A stretch of DNA of 64,000 nt, taken from contig CM033404.1 in the NCBI GenBank assembly GCA_019426215.1, positions 1,922,001-1,986,000 on the forward strand, given 5' to 3'. Positions 26,375 through 38,415 of this stretch are shown here, one piece after another. The DNA is from Buddleja alternifolia (lineage: Eukaryota > Streptophyta > Magnoliopsida > Lamiales > Scrophulariaceae). Within the stretch, counting starts at the first letter, position 1, and each line of letters starts with the position of its first letter. The position numbers and the translations under genes were made by a program. The notes beneath the pieces are model-generated. The model was not told where the DNA came from. It did no database searches and saw only the letters and a list, made by a program, of their open reading frames with translations.

Positions 26375-29300
26375 TCACCTCCGACGACGTTTTGTATCCA
26401 CCTGCAAAATCCACATAACATATGTGAAAGAAGAAATCTGAAATAGAATTTGTGATCAATCTAAGATCCACTTTTTATAAAGATACACATTGGAAACTTG
26501 TGAAGTAAATAAATTAGTAAACAACTAGTCCACCGGGTACAACAGGCTATAATTTTCATTTTGACCAGGAGGTCAGTTAATAGTGAAAGTGAGATATGCG
26601 ACTTGAAGTACTAAAGGAATGGACTAAAGCATGGAAGATGAGACTCTCGCGGAGTCAAAAGTTCATTCTTATAATGGGTACAATTTTGATCTTTACAATG
26701 ATAAGTATGGGCAATAAAATAGTACCAAAAAGAAAAACAACATTTTTGTGTTGCATTTGACAAGTTAAGAAAGCAACTGACGCCAACTTAAGATCATGAG
26801 AGGCAATGCCTGAAAATCCTGTAAGCTTGTGAGTGATAACAGCATAGGAAACCCTAAACCACATAAATAATTATTTGGTCCCCTGCATCTAAACTACTCA
26901 GGACTTATATTTTTTATTAAATTTTATTTAAACAGACCAAAATATAATCATCCAGAAACTCTTTTATCTAGCAAATGAGCCAGTTTCTTTAACTTATGCA
27001 AAGATAATATAATCCAGTCTCAGATGTATATATGTACTCGGTCCAAAACTAAATTATCCAAAAATTTGTTTATCTTGCTAAAAATAGATGATGTCTTTAA
27101 CTTATGAAAAGAAAATTCTTATCTCAAATAATTATTTAAACTATTCTGGGTATCATATTAATAACCTCAAACTCATGAACTGCTGTTAGTGGACTAGATT
27201 CTGGCAAACACAAAGTACAAGGAGATCATATGTAATAAATTATTATATATGTAGGGATTGAATTACCTTTGCATCAGCGTGTCTGCTAGAAACTTGAGAA
27301 TTATTTAATTTCTTCTGATCTTCAGAGGAGCAATTATGACAGTAGAAGTTATCTAGTCTTTGGGCTTCCTCTGTGGTCATGTCTATACAAGTTGGATGAA
27401 ACCTGAGTCAAGAGTTGAGAAGTGTATGTTTCAATGCCATGTCTAAAAGTTTGTTGTTCAAAAAACCTATACACCAACAATGCTCCGCATAGACTTAGAT
27501 GAATCTATAGATCACTCTGCAAGATTTACAAGCAAATGATATCCAAACAAAGAAATTCATCAATTGCATCACACCTTCAAGCAATGCGCAAGGCTATTCT
27601 TCACCATTTTGCGCCTGCAAATATGTGTGGATGCAACTACAAAAACCAATTTGAAGACATAGTTTTGCTCTATGCAGCACATATCATTGCAAAGCATCTT
27701 ATTTACTTTCCTCGAGAACGTCTTTCTTCAACAAATGTCATTAATTGGGATCTCTAGACTATTTCAGGCAAACCACCTCAGACAATATCAACTAAACCGA
27801 GAATTACATACTCCTAAAGGTCAATATATTATGCATTTCCATTCTGGTGTGTTCCCAATGAAGTGTAGTGGCATACAGAGTGCATGAGGCATCTACAATT
27901 GCAGGGTCTGGAGAGGGTTATACACAGCCGTATATAAATAGCCTCTTTTTCTTTCAAAGACTCGAGTCCATGACTTCATAGTCAGGGTAGAAAACTCCCT
28001 AATTTTTTCACGTTTTTCCCTTGCAATTTTTTCTTAGAGTTGCGAAAGGATGGAGATATCACCACGCTTACCTGTACACTCAGGAGGCCCTTAAGACAGG
28101 CTTACAAGCTTCCCCGGAGCTTGATATTCACATACCTAAAACGTCTCTACAAAGTTTGTAAATCTTAAAACGTTTCAAATTTAATTTTGTGGGTTTATAT
28201 GTAATTTGAACCCATTATAAATGTTAAAAAGAGCTTAAATGTGAAATCAACTTGCAATAGTAACAGTTCAATTTGGTTTGATTAATTCTCTGTCAATGTT
28301 TTCCAGTGATTGAAAAATATTAAAAAAAGAAAATGAAAACTATAATAATGATGTACTCTTACTGAACAACTAGCCATTCTATATAAAGTTGTTCGAAGCA
28401 GAATACCGCATTAATCAATTTTGTAATCTTCACTCAGATCCTGGGCTAGGAGGAAAAAATAAAGACCATCAGTATATGAATGATTTCTTAGTTATGTAGC
28501 GGAAAGAATATATGCATAAGATATTTGAAACAATCTTTTGGGTAATGAGTGCCATCTTTTCTTTTTTGTGATAAGAAAATGGTGATTCGCCTAATTATCA
28601 GAAATTCTGAAGTTATCCGTACTTTGAGCTCGGAATGTTACGTGCGTGGAGGCTAAAAAGCAAAGGATGAGATATAATACAAAATATGCAAAGCTCCCCA
28701 AACTATACATCTAGCTCCATCGGCTCGCAAACAGCAAATTACAAGAAGCACAAAAAGAAGCAATCCTGAATGATAAAACTGAAAAATAATTCTGAAGCAT
28801 ATGAACTCACCAGTCACTGCATTCTTCACACTGAACCATGAGATCGTCAGGGTTATAAGGCATCTCACATTTACAGTAACTGCGGCAGAAATATGAGCAG
28901 TCTAGTTAAGAACTTATTTGACACAAGGGTACCAATATTCAGCACATGCATAACATTGAGTAATGAAATATTATTTTCTCTGTCTTTGTATAGATAAGCT
29001 AGAAATGTAGTGAAATTTTTCAGCTGCTAGGTGGTCAAGGCCAGTAAGCTCAGTTTGCTATTCATTAATACTCACACAGGCACGTTCAATTCAGCCAAAG
29101 GTAAAAAATAAAATAAAATAAAATAATTGAGGTACTGAAATGTGCTAATTTCATTATGCCAAACTATTTTCAGCTGCGTAAAGTCATTATTGAAAACAAT
29201 AATCTACTAGCAAGTGTACAAGAAAATCAGAAGCATCAGAGTCATTCCTAAAATCCAACACAACTCTAGGCAGAAAAATAACACAATTTAGCCATCAAGC

Positions 29301-30093
29301 AGTAGCAAGTTTAATTTACACTTGTTCAAAATGTCCTAACCGTTTGCCCTAGCATTGATTGAGGAGAGGAATTAGAAACCGATTAACTGTCTCAACCTCC
29401 ATATAAAGGAAACTCCAGTAATCTCAAAATTTGGCAACAAAATCTAACAATCTAACCAACCACAGGTAAGATAAAAATAATACACTAGAAAATCAAACTT
29501 ACACGGCGACTCTATCAGGATTGAAGGCACCGGTGGAGGAATTGTACTCGAAACGACAGAAAAAGTCGTCGTTGCCAACAGCATCAAGCTTAGTGTAGCT
29601 CTTGAAGCTATGCACCTTACACTTTCCCTCTATAGTGTCAGCGCTCTGAATATCAAAATGATCAGACAGAAACACCTCCTTTGAGCCGTGGAACTGCCTC
29701 CGGCCTCCGATCGACTCTTCTGGACGGTAATACCACCTCACCTGCACCCTCACATTCGTGCCGCGACTATCAGCCTCGATATTCTCCACACGTGCCACAT
29801 ACGACGGCTTCGACGTGTCCGATGGCCTCATCAGAACACAGTCTCCGGCTGCACCGAACAACAATTAACCAAATATATCAACAACAACAACAACAACAAC
29901 AAAAACACATAAAACCTAGCTCTCTAATATCAATTTAAACAAATATACAACATATACAAGTAGATAAACAGCACAAGAGCTTGAATTGCAGTTAGAGATA
30001 GACGAATTTGCGAAAACTCACGCCGATTATCAACAAAATATATCCACAACAACAACGGAAAAAGATAAATCTAGCTCTCTTATATCAATTTAA

Positions 30094-30128
<35 letters not shown>

Positions 30129-30747
30129 ATATATACGAGTATACAGAAAACTCGAGAGCTTTAATTGCAGTTAGAGATAGACGAATTTGTGAAAACTCAC
30201 GCCGATTATCAACAAAATATATCAACAACAACAACAACGGAAAAAGATAAACCTAGCTCTCTGAAATCAATTAAAACATATATATACAATATATACGAGT
30301 ATATAGAAAGTTCGAGAGCTTGAATTACAGTTAGACATAGACGAATTTGTGAAAACTCACGCCGATTATCAACAAAATATATCAACAACAATTGAAAAAG
30401 ATAAACCTAGCTCTCTGAAATCAATTTAAACATATATATACACTATATACGAGTATATAGAAAGCTCGAGAGCTTGAATTGCAGTTAGAGATAGACGAAT
30501 TTGTGAAAACTAACGCCGATTATCAACAAAATATATCCACAACAACAACAACGGAAAAAAGATAAACCTAGCTCTCTGAAATCAATTTAAACATATAATA
30601 CAATATATACGTGTATATATAAAGCTCGAGAGCTTGAATTGCAGTTAGAGAGAGATGAATTAGCGGAAACTCACGGCGGATGGTTTTGCTGATATGCTTG
30701 ACGGTGTAGGAATCGAGAGTACGGCGGCCGGATTTGGCTTTAGCCAT
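26375..30747 (-). CDS. SHL: SHL/EBS-type BAH-PHD histone reader
   Basis: Nuclear chromatin reader of the SHORT LIFE / EARLY BOLTING IN SHORT DAYS family, which binds methylated histone H3 and controls flowering time. Exons: 30675-30747, 29503-29848, 28811-28879, 27267-27402, 26375-26401, giving 216 aa. The BAH domain (~24-140) includes [19 protein letters not shown] and [19 protein letters not shown]. The PHD finger (~141-188) retains the full C4HC3 set from [20 protein letters not shown] through WFHPTC to FYCHNC. The short tail ends in a basic KRRRR. Wording such as [17 protein letters not shown] is closer to SHL than EBS. Length is close to the ~220-230 aa of the family. Intron 1 is a tandem array, described separately. 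Confidence 0.95.
27867..27990 (-). mobile_element. Au-like SINE fragment in SHL intron 3
   Basis: On the minus strand the order TGAAGTCATGGACTCGAGTC, AAGAGGCTATTTATA, GGCTGTGTATAACCCTC, CCAGACCCTGCAATTG, TGCCTCATGCACT follows the layout of the plant Au SINE family. It is diverged and probably truncated at the head. Confidence 0.55.
29880..30674 (-). repeat. Tandem array forming nearly all of SHL intron 1
   Basis: About five copies of a 152-179-bp unit fill the intron. Landmarks are GAGCTTGAATTGCAGTTAGA, the ACGAATTTGTGAAAACTCAC block and ATCAACAAAATATATC-like stretches with CAA runs. The unit includes the sequence around the 5' splice site. GTGAGTTTTCG copies occur at 30016-30021, 30195-30200 and 30355-30360, with a mutated one (GTTAGT) at 30507-30512, before the genuine donor at 30669-30674. 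A (TA)n(CA)n microsatellite lies at 30095-30128. Confidence 0.85.
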
Positions 30748-31015
30748 GAACTGTACGGCGGAGGAGATAAAGTACTGTACATGTAGAGAGAAGGCTGTGT
30801 AGAGTGAGAATGCTTTGAGGACTGGCTTTTTAATCGTATTCTACTTTTCCCGGGAAATGATCCGCTGTGTCGCGGAGAAGGGATGGAGAAGTGTGGTTAA
30901 GTTTGGACGGTGAGGATTCATCCACAGAGAGGGCAAATATGAATTTGACTGAAATTGAGGGGCAGCTTTGGGAGGTAAATATGGAGATGCACGGAGGAAG
31001 AGTGCAGGGGATCGT

Positions 31016-31021
31016 CACGTG
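31016..31021. promoter_or_regulatory. G-box CACGTG upstream of SHL
   Basis: A palindromic CACGTG is located 269 bp upstream of the SHL start codon; a bZIP/bHLH-type site by consensus only. Confidence 0.35.
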
Positions 31022-31060
31022 AAGTCGAAATAAAAAATGGTTCACAATTATTTAATAAAT

Positions 31061-31293
31061 AGGGAAAATTTTACACATAAACCCCCCTAATTTATTGTGT
31101 AATTATCAAAACCTCCCCTTATTTATTAAAAATTACCAACATCCCCCTCAAGAGGTCTTTTTGTAAGATTTATTAGGATAAAATTGTAAGAATTTTTAAA
31201 TATACAAGAAGTGTAACTATAAGAACTCCTTAATTTGAAGGGATGTGTTGGTAATTTCAAATAAATGAGGGGTTCTGTGTGTAATTTTTCCTA
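31061..31293. mobile_element. MITE with inverted ends
   Basis: The left arm (from AGGGAAAATTTTACACATAA) and right arm (ending TGTGTAATTTTTCCTAA) are inverted copies that share TCATTTATT, AATTACCAACA and CCCCTC blocks. A second, longer right arm recurs at about 32356-32450. Confidence 0.6.
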
Positions 31294-32620
31294 ATAAATA
31301 TTGGATTTTTCTAAAAAGTACTTTAAATTTCTTAATAACAAACGTTTAAGAGCTCGAATAGTTAGAGAAAACTACGTATTACAGAAGTATTTATTGGTTT
31401 ACAATTTTCGATATTATTTTAATCACGGTATGATAATTAATTAGCAAGAAACATGGGACAGGGTTTCTAAAAAGAAGTATGTAACACATTTGTGAGGAGT
31501 AAAACACATATTGGACCTATAAAGTGGGGTTTTTGGCACTTTCCACCCTCAGAAATTAAGATACACACTTTGTACCCTCATTTTTATGGTGTTTGGCAAC
31601 TTTCATCCCCATCCATATTCCGGCAAAAAAAACTCGTCTACTCTCTTTGATTGAGGAAAAAATGTCTCCATGCCTTTTTTCTCACCATGAAGTTCCTGCC
31701 CAAAATAAAGAAAAGTTGGAAAAGCGTCAGTTTCTACCCCCATTTATTTTAAAGAAATAAAGCAAACAGAGTTTCTTCAACTCGAAAAGTTAAGCAAATG
31801 GATTCACAAACTTCAAACAATATAAAAAACTATTGGCACTATGGACAAGAAATTTCACTTGTACATTGTCATTGTAGCCGTGTTTTGCCATTAATAACTT
31901 ATTGGTAAAAGGATAATTCAGGTAAAGTCTTTCACAAATGCCCAAATAATTAAGGGGTAAGATATTTTTTTTTTATTTGTCTTTGGTAATGATTATTTAT
32001 TTTTATATTCTAATATTATACTGTATAAATTCCAACTTATAAATAAAATTTATCAGTGCTAAAATGGATGTGGATTCTTCAAATGGTATGACCCGGATAT
32101 GTGTTAACACAAAAGAATCATACCAAATTACACGTGGATCTTCAGCAATAATTTCGGCGGGAAAGATTTATGTGTTGACTGATTTACCCTTAAAATATTG
32201 GGAAGATTCGCAGAAGCTCTTGTTTCATTGACTATTTTTGTTGAATTATGGATCGGGGATGCAAGTTGCCAAATATCATGAAAGTGAGGGTGCAAAGTGT
32301 GTGTTTTAATTTTTGATGGTGGAAAGTGCCAAAAAACCAACTTTATAAGAACTTCTTAACATGAAGGGGTGTGTTGGTAATTTCAAATAAATGAGGGGGG
32401 TTTGGTAATTAAACAATAAGTGAGGGAGTCTGTGTGTAACTTCTCCTAATAAATATTGAATTTTTCTAAAAAAGTACTTTAAATTTCTTAACAACAAATG
32501 TTTAAGAAATCGAATAGTTAGAGAAAACGACGTATTACAGAAGTATTTATTGATTTACAATTTTCGATATTTAGTCAGAAACATGGAAAGGGTTTCTAAA
32601 AAGAAGCATGTAACACATTT
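31219..32620. repeat. Direct duplication (31219-31500 and 32343-32620)
   Basis: Both copies run through TGTGTTGGTAATTTCAAATA, AAGTACTTTAAATTTCTTAA, CGTATTACAGAAGTATTTAT and GGGTTTCTAAAAAGAAG. The left copy has ~20 extra bases near 31422-31444. The two copies flank the inverted-repeat element at 31518-32347. Confidence 0.8.
31518..32347. mobile_element. Non-autonomous element with ~95-bp inverted ends
   Basis: The left end TATAAAGTGGGGTTTTTGGC and the inverted right end TATAAAGTTGGTTTTTTGGC start arms of about 95 bp that stay aligned (CACTTTCCACC, ACACACTTTGTACCCTC, TTTGGCAACTT). The interior is non-coding. No target-site duplication was recognised. Confidence 0.7.
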
Positions 32621-33574
32621 GTGCGTTATGATGAATATTTTTACTTAATTTAGATATCTTAATGCTTCTGCTACAAAAACACTTTCCATTTTTTGAGGAA
32701 ATTTGTCAATAAATAAGTACAATGAAAAACTTGTACATGGAAAATTGGATGTGGACACGTCTTGTATTAGCACTAAATAAACACTATCTAGCTTATTAAG
32801 AAAAGAATGAATGGTGCAGGGACGATAGTTATTTTGGGAAAGCCTAAATTCAACTTAGAAACAAGCCAAATAAATTCCACTTAGAAACAAGCCAAATAAA
32901 TTCAAATCATAAGAAATTATATAAGAAAAATGAATAATAATAACTTTCAAGGGACTTTAGTGAAAATCAACTAATTTATTGACAATTCTAGCTCCAACTC
33001 AAATCTAATTTAGTCGAACAACTTTTCTAAAGGTTTTGGGTTATAATTTGAATTTCTTAAACTCTGCCACACAAGTGAAGTTCTAGCTTTTGAGGGGAGG
33101 ATTAAATTTTTTTGTGACAATGTCATCAATAAATTAGTAACCTTCCAATGAATCTACAATAAGTATGAAATATCATGGGACTTGAAATTATGTAAAAGTG
33201 ATATACTGATGAGAAATACCTCTTTAACAAAGAAAACAACATCAAACTTCGAAAAAGTATATATGTGTGTGTGTGTGTGTATATATATATATGCGCTAGC
33301 AATTAGCATGTAGTTGTCAATGATTCTTAAAGGATATCGACTCGAAATCTATATAATATTTGTGATTGCGTCATGTCTTTTAATTGGATTTCCACTTGTT
33401 AGAAAATAAAAGGTGAATTCACACCTACTAACGTTAGATTAATAATAGCATGAAAGAAAAAATTGAAACATAGAATTGAAGTTGTGGTCCCTAAGGTGGT
33501 GGAGAAACAAAGTCAAGTTCTCTAGGAATTTGGTTGACATTAAACACTTGGTTTCATATTGTGAAACTTTTTCA
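32621..33574. other. AT-rich intergenic DNA
   Basis: No gene was seen. It holds a duplicated 20-mer (TAGAAACAAGCCAAATAAAT, near 32857 and 32881) and a (TG)n(TA)n microsatellite at 33258-33292. Confidence 0.5.
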
Positions 33575-33592
33575 TGTTGAATGAAATACTCC

Positions 33593-34207
33593 TTACTTAT
33601 TATTATTGAGAATAGTTTTGGGTTTGAAGATTCCGGACTTAGATCGTGTGGTCATCGTGTGACGAGGCAGAGTAGTAGTAGGATGAGAAGGAAATCCCAT
33701 AGGCGAGGCACACGTTTGAATGTGGGAAGGCGGGCGTTCGGATGTTGTGGGCAGAGGGGAGGATTGAGAAAGAGGATCAATGTTCGAACGTTGGGGAAGA
33801 TAGAAAATCATAACCTTCGGTCGGCGTAGGAGAAGAAAAAGAGGAATAAGGAAATATATTCTCATCAAAACGCACAAGACGAGAGAGGATGATTTTGTTG
33901 GTAGAGAGATCCAAACACCGATAAAACCTTTATGGTGAGACGGATAACCGAGGAAGTGACATGGAGAAGAACGAGGCGTGAGTTTGTGAGGGGCTGTGGC
34001 AGACAAATTTGGATAACAGAGACAACAGAAGACACGCAGATGATCGTACGAGGGACAAATGTTGTAAAGTAATTCAAACTGAGTACGAAAAGAAAGAGTG
34101 GTAGTCGGAAGGAGTTTAAGAAGATAAACTGCCATGTTCAAAGCTTCTACCCAAAACGGTGGAGGAAGAAGGGCCTGGAAGAGTAAGGTTCGAATGATAT
34201 TGTTCAC
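33593..34207 (-). pseudogene. Copia integrase C-terminal remnant
   Basis: The open frame contains the end of the integrase catalytic core and the region after it (PPPFWVEALNMAVYLLKLLP, then a degraded CYPNL...FLGYPSHHKGF module). Frames upstream (34204-34494) are shifted and interrupted, so no full protein is possible. It ends where the deletion has removed reverse transcriptase. Confidence 0.8.
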
Positions 34208-34493
34208 AGTTTGAATGATTCATTCGGCTTTGCCATTTTGTTGTGATATGTGTGGGCATGAGAAACGAAAGTTGATGCCATTGTGATTAAAAGATCATGA
34301 AATTTCTTATTGTCAAACTCACCACCATGGTCACATTGAAAACTTTTGATAGATTGATTGAATTCAATTTTAACATAAATAGAGAAATTCGTGAAAATAT
34401 TGAGCGTAATGGAAAAACCCATAAAAAATGCGAGAAATCATCAAGAAACAAGATGTAATACCCAAAACCATTCAAACTAGGCACTAGCGATGT

Positions 34494-35735
34494 CTATAAA
34501 TCAGAATGAACAATGTCAAACAAACCATTACTAACAGATTGAGAAGAAGAAAAAGGTAAGCGTTTGTGTTTCCCTAGTTGACAAGCAGAACATAAGGAAT
34601 CATTGCTAAATTTATTACAAGAAATAAAATTCCTAAAGCAAAGAAAACAAAAGCTAGAGGCGCTGGGGTGACCAAGACGACGATGCCAAACGTTGGAGGT
34701 GGCATGAGTAAGAGAGAGGGCGATAGGAGAGGCGGAAGTAAGGTCTCGAACAGGATTAAACTCGTCATCACTATCACTCCAGAAAAGTAAGTCGTCGGAC
34801 CTAAGATCCTTCACATAAGAACCATAAGGATCAAATTCGATAGAACAATGATTTTCATGAGTGAATTGATAGACAAAGACAAGATTTTTAACAAACAGAT
34901 GAGAGACAAGGACACCATTTAGATAAAGAGGGCGGGAAAATGACGTTATAATACTTGAACCAATCGAACTAATCGGAATAACAGCACCATTACCCACAAC
35001 AATAGATTTAGATAATGCACAAGGTTCAGGATTTTGCAAGTTACCTAGGTGAGGTGACATGCGGGATGTCGCCCTGGTATCCATGTAACAACTTTCATCA
35101 GGCTGTTGAAGTGTCATTGTTTGGAAAAGTGATGATAAGTCAATCAGAGCAATTAAGGAATTGACCGATGGTGGTGACAAAGGTAGATTATGGCCGTTGG
35201 GAGTGGACCAAGCATGTTGTGTATATGGTGGAGCAGCAGAGGCGGCAAGATACACTGACGGTTGAGGCAAACCAAGACTAGTGAGTTGTCCTGGCATAGG
35301 AGAAAAGGGTGGATGAACCCAAGTATTGTTGAACGACGTGTGAGGTTGTTGAGCCACATAAGAGGCAGAATGTGGGCCAGAGGAGAGCTGATATGGCCTG
35401 AGAAGACGTGGACCAGTTGGTGTATGTTGAACACAGTGGAGAGAGATTCCCGTAGTTGGATATAGAGAGGTGTTTCCTGAAGAAGGCGTGGAGTTTGGTT
35501 TCTGACCCGAATATTGATCGTTTAGTTGACTACCACCACAACCAGTGTTAGCATTTTTTCCTTTGTTTTTATTGTTACTATTAGTATTTCGACCATTGGG
35601 GTTTTGAGAAAATAAGGCAGTGGCCGAGTCAGTGGGAAAATGGGAAGGATGAAAAGGGCTTTCACGGGCTTCGTGAATAAGTAAAAAGTTTCGAACTTCA
35701 GGGAAAGATGAGGAGGTATGACTCCGGTAAACCAT
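34494..35735 (-). pseudogene. Copia gag 3' part, protease and GAG-pre-integrase remnant
   Basis: A 413-codon open frame with a low-complexity gag tail, a decayed protease active site (DTRA in place of the usual DSGA) and an integrase zinc-binding module starting NVWHRRLGHPS and ending CSACQLGKHKRLPF. The typical CCHC knuckle is not visible. Confidence 0.8.
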
Positions 35736-35966
35736 GTAAGATTTGAAGCAGAAAATCTATGTCGGTGACACTAGAATCTAAGTCAGCTAAAGTATCACAC
35801 ATAAACTTCATCTCTTGACAATATTGAGAGATGGAAAGACTTCCTTAGAAAAAATTTCTAAAACGTTCATTTATTTGAAGAGGACGAGTGGCTTTGTTGT
35901 TTCTAAAATTTTCCTCAATGGCAAACCAAATATCACTAGCAATAAAAGACTCAAGATCCAAATTTT

Positions 35967-36269
35967 TCAAAAGTTTATGTCAATAGTTGAGTAAAACCAA
36001 CGTTTAATGGTAGAGTCAATTGCAAACCTATCATTATCGGACTCGTTTTTCGGTTTGGAGGTTCCAGTGAGATGTTCAACGACATAGTAACTATGACAGA
36101 CATCTAAAAACATTCTACGCCATAACCTATAATTAGAGTCTTGATCAGACAGTTTAAAACCAAAAGATGTGTAAATATTTTCGGCATGAAGAGCAGGATG
36201 GGGAGGGGACTGTTTTGGGGTATCTATGGTGGTTTGTGGATTTTTGATGGTTTCGTCTGTGAGACACAT
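35967..36269 (-). pseudogene. Copia gag N-terminal remnant
   Basis: Short frame with the gag-like YTSFGFKLSDQDSNYRLWRR start. It stops early; the continuation is out of frame, so gag is broken. Confidence 0.65.
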
Positions 36270-36563
36270 TGGAAAAGATCAAAATACAAATCAAAACGCA
36301 AGAAATAAAGTAAAGAAATGAAAATCGAATTACCTGAATTGTGTAAGGGGATCTTCCAACGGCAGAGAAGGCTTGTATGAGTAAAAGAACTTTGCGTTAA
36401 GGAGAAAACAATGACTTGAAGGGTGGGGAAAAAAAACTAGAGAAGGAGATTGAAGCGGCGGCGGCGGCGTTGAAAAGACCGGCAGCGTTTGGTTGCGGCG
36501 ACGGCACTAAAAGAGAGGCGGCAGCAGTGGCTGCTTAAGAAAAAAAGGTTAGACTTGATGCCA

Positions 36564-36695
36564 TGTTGAATGAAATACTCTTTAACTATTATTGAATGGG
36601 AAACCACTATGTATAGTCTTACAAAGAGAAAGTAAGCCCTAGAGTAGGGAACAAGTAAAACAATAAATAAGACATAAAGTAAATATATTATAACA
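36564..36695 (-). repeat. 5' LTR of the Copia element
   Basis: 132 bp, TGTTATAATA at its start and TTTCATTCAACA at its end on the minus strand. The same terminal ~35 bp recurs at 33575. Confidence 0.8.
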
Positions 36696-36999
36696 CTTCA
36701 TTTTGTTTTTTTAATTTTAAAAGGGGTTATCCTAAATCACTCAACCTGACAAACTCGGATTTCTGGTCACATACGAGGCCAAGCATATTGTGAAACTTCT
36801 GAAATAGGAATAGACATGGTGGAAATAGTGTACTTTCTAGTTCCTTCTACAGTCAATAATATTACATTAGGATTCATTATTTCCATATTTTACAAATAAT
36901 TCATTACAGTAACAAAATAAGATTTCGTTTCACCCCGACCCCTTTTAACTTTTGAAGTATTTGAACGAATTGTCATTAAATTCCCAATTATTGTTTTAA

Positions 37000-37190
37000 T
37001 TTAAGAGGAAGGGAGATACCCGACATATCTAGCCCAACAAACCCGAGTTGATAGTTATAATCTTGGGCCATAAAGACTCTATCTAGCTCCATAAAAGAAG
37101 GAAGAGCCACAACTTGTGGCAGCCTGGATTCGAACCCAAGACCTCTCACATAAAGTGGGAGGTGAATATCACTAGACCAACAAATTTTGG
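37000..37190 (-). mobile_element. tRNA-derived SINE
   Basis: On the minus strand an A-box-like TTGGTCTAGTGATATTCAC is followed by a clear B box GGGTTCGAATCC about 35 bp on, then a body shared with 10790-10945. It looks tRNA-like but has no cloverleaf, so it is not a tRNA gene. No target-site duplication was found. Confidence 0.65.
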
Positions 37191-37669
37191 GTTCAATTCC
37201 CACCTTTGTACATACAAGTATGTTATGTATTTGTTTGAAACGGCCTCATCTGTTGCATTTTGGTGGAGTTATATTTGGGCCGGTCCAGAATTGTCTACCC
37301 TTTACTTGAGCCCATTTAGCTACATTTTATTAAAGGCCAATTTATTTAATTGATCTGGCCAATAAAAACCCAAACCTTGAATAGCTCAGGCCCAAGTTCA
37401 TCACTAAATCAAGCAAATTCATCTAACAGCATATAAAAATTGCCTAGTCAAACAAGAAAGTTCAACTTTATTATCATAATTTCTTTAGTTTTTCTTTAAA
37501 AGAAATATTTTGCTGCATCAAGAAGAAACAAATTACAGATTTCCTAGGCCTAGACTATGTATAATACAAATACAATAATACATTAGCCATTTGTGAGAGC
37601 CCACCACCATTACCCACGTAGGCCCCTGTCCACGTCACAGCTTACGTCAAGCAAAATCAAGATAATCTC

Positions 37670-37693
37670 CTTATTATTATTATTATTATTATT
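37670..37693. repeat. (TTA)n microsatellite
   Basis: About eight uninterrupted TTA units in otherwise plain intergenic DNA. Confidence 0.9.
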
Positions 37694-38415
37694 GTAATAC
37701 AATATTGTAAAAGTTTCTGAACAAAATTTGCGTCATAATAATGTGATGTATAAAGATTTGTGAGGAAATTGAGCTATATAATGATTTTAGTTAAGTTTGA
37801 TTCCGTAAGAAAAATGATAATTCTTTTGCAAAATAAAATATTTAAACTTCCATTATGTTTAAATGAGTTATGGTATCATAATAATTTAAAATGTTAATAA
37901 ACTAACACAGTTACACCTATCATGCAATCTTTATTTTACAACATATATACTCTAACTTTAGTTTAAGAAAAATACACATCGTTTTTGTTATTTTGTACAT
38001 AGAATTATAGTGTGATTAATGTTTGAAATCTATATTGATGTCTTCTATTTCTGTCTGCCGGCCGTTTGCTCATCGCCTCCACCTAATGTACCATATTATT
38101 TATTTAAATAGACTTTTTTTGTGGGTATATTATTAAAATAGAGTTTGGTTTATAAGGAGCCCAACTACATGACATATGCCCCTTTATAATTCTTATTAAT
38201 AAATTACTAATTATGATTGGTGGGCCTATATATTTTCGTATGCGCCTAAAATGTTTAACTCACCGACAAACAAATAGTTCTCTCTCTATAAAATAAAGTG
38301 ATTGACAAAAGACTAAAATTATTTTTATAGTTGAGGACTGTGGTTGTTTCTATTTTGAGTTTCATTTGGTGAAAATTTTAGTGAAAAAGTTTATTGGAAG
38401 TTATGTATTTGATAA
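37694..38415. other. AT-rich intergenic DNA
   Basis: No supported feature. Inspection of both strands gave no exon-like frame. Confidence 0.45.

Larger units (their letters stand above)
33575..36695 (-). mobile_element. Internally deleted Ty1/Copia LTR retrotransposon
   Basis: A 3.1-kb element on the minus strand. The intact 5' LTR is short (36564-36695, 132 bp, TG...CA). A primer-binding site TGGCATCAAGTC (36552-36563) follows directly and resembles the initiator-Met tRNA type. Then come gag, protease and integrase remnants. Reverse transcriptase and RNase H are missing. Only the last ~35 bp of the 3' LTR (33575-~33609) remain, joined straight to the integrase end. Flanking 5-mers are TTTCA (33570-33574) and CTTCA (36696-36700), a target-site duplication with one mismatch. 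It cannot move by itself. Confidence 0.85.

Noticed and set aside
29880..30674. CRISPR-like regular repeat array
   Set aside because: Plant nuclear context; units are ~160 bp contiguous tandem repeats without unique spacers.
33581..33829. 82-codon plus-strand frame
   Set aside because: Antisense to the Copia integrase remnant.
37110..37185. Possible tRNA gene (GGATTCGAACCC on the plus strand)
   Set aside because: B-box present, but the arms do not fold into a cloverleaf and the body is shared with another dispersed copy; called a SINE.
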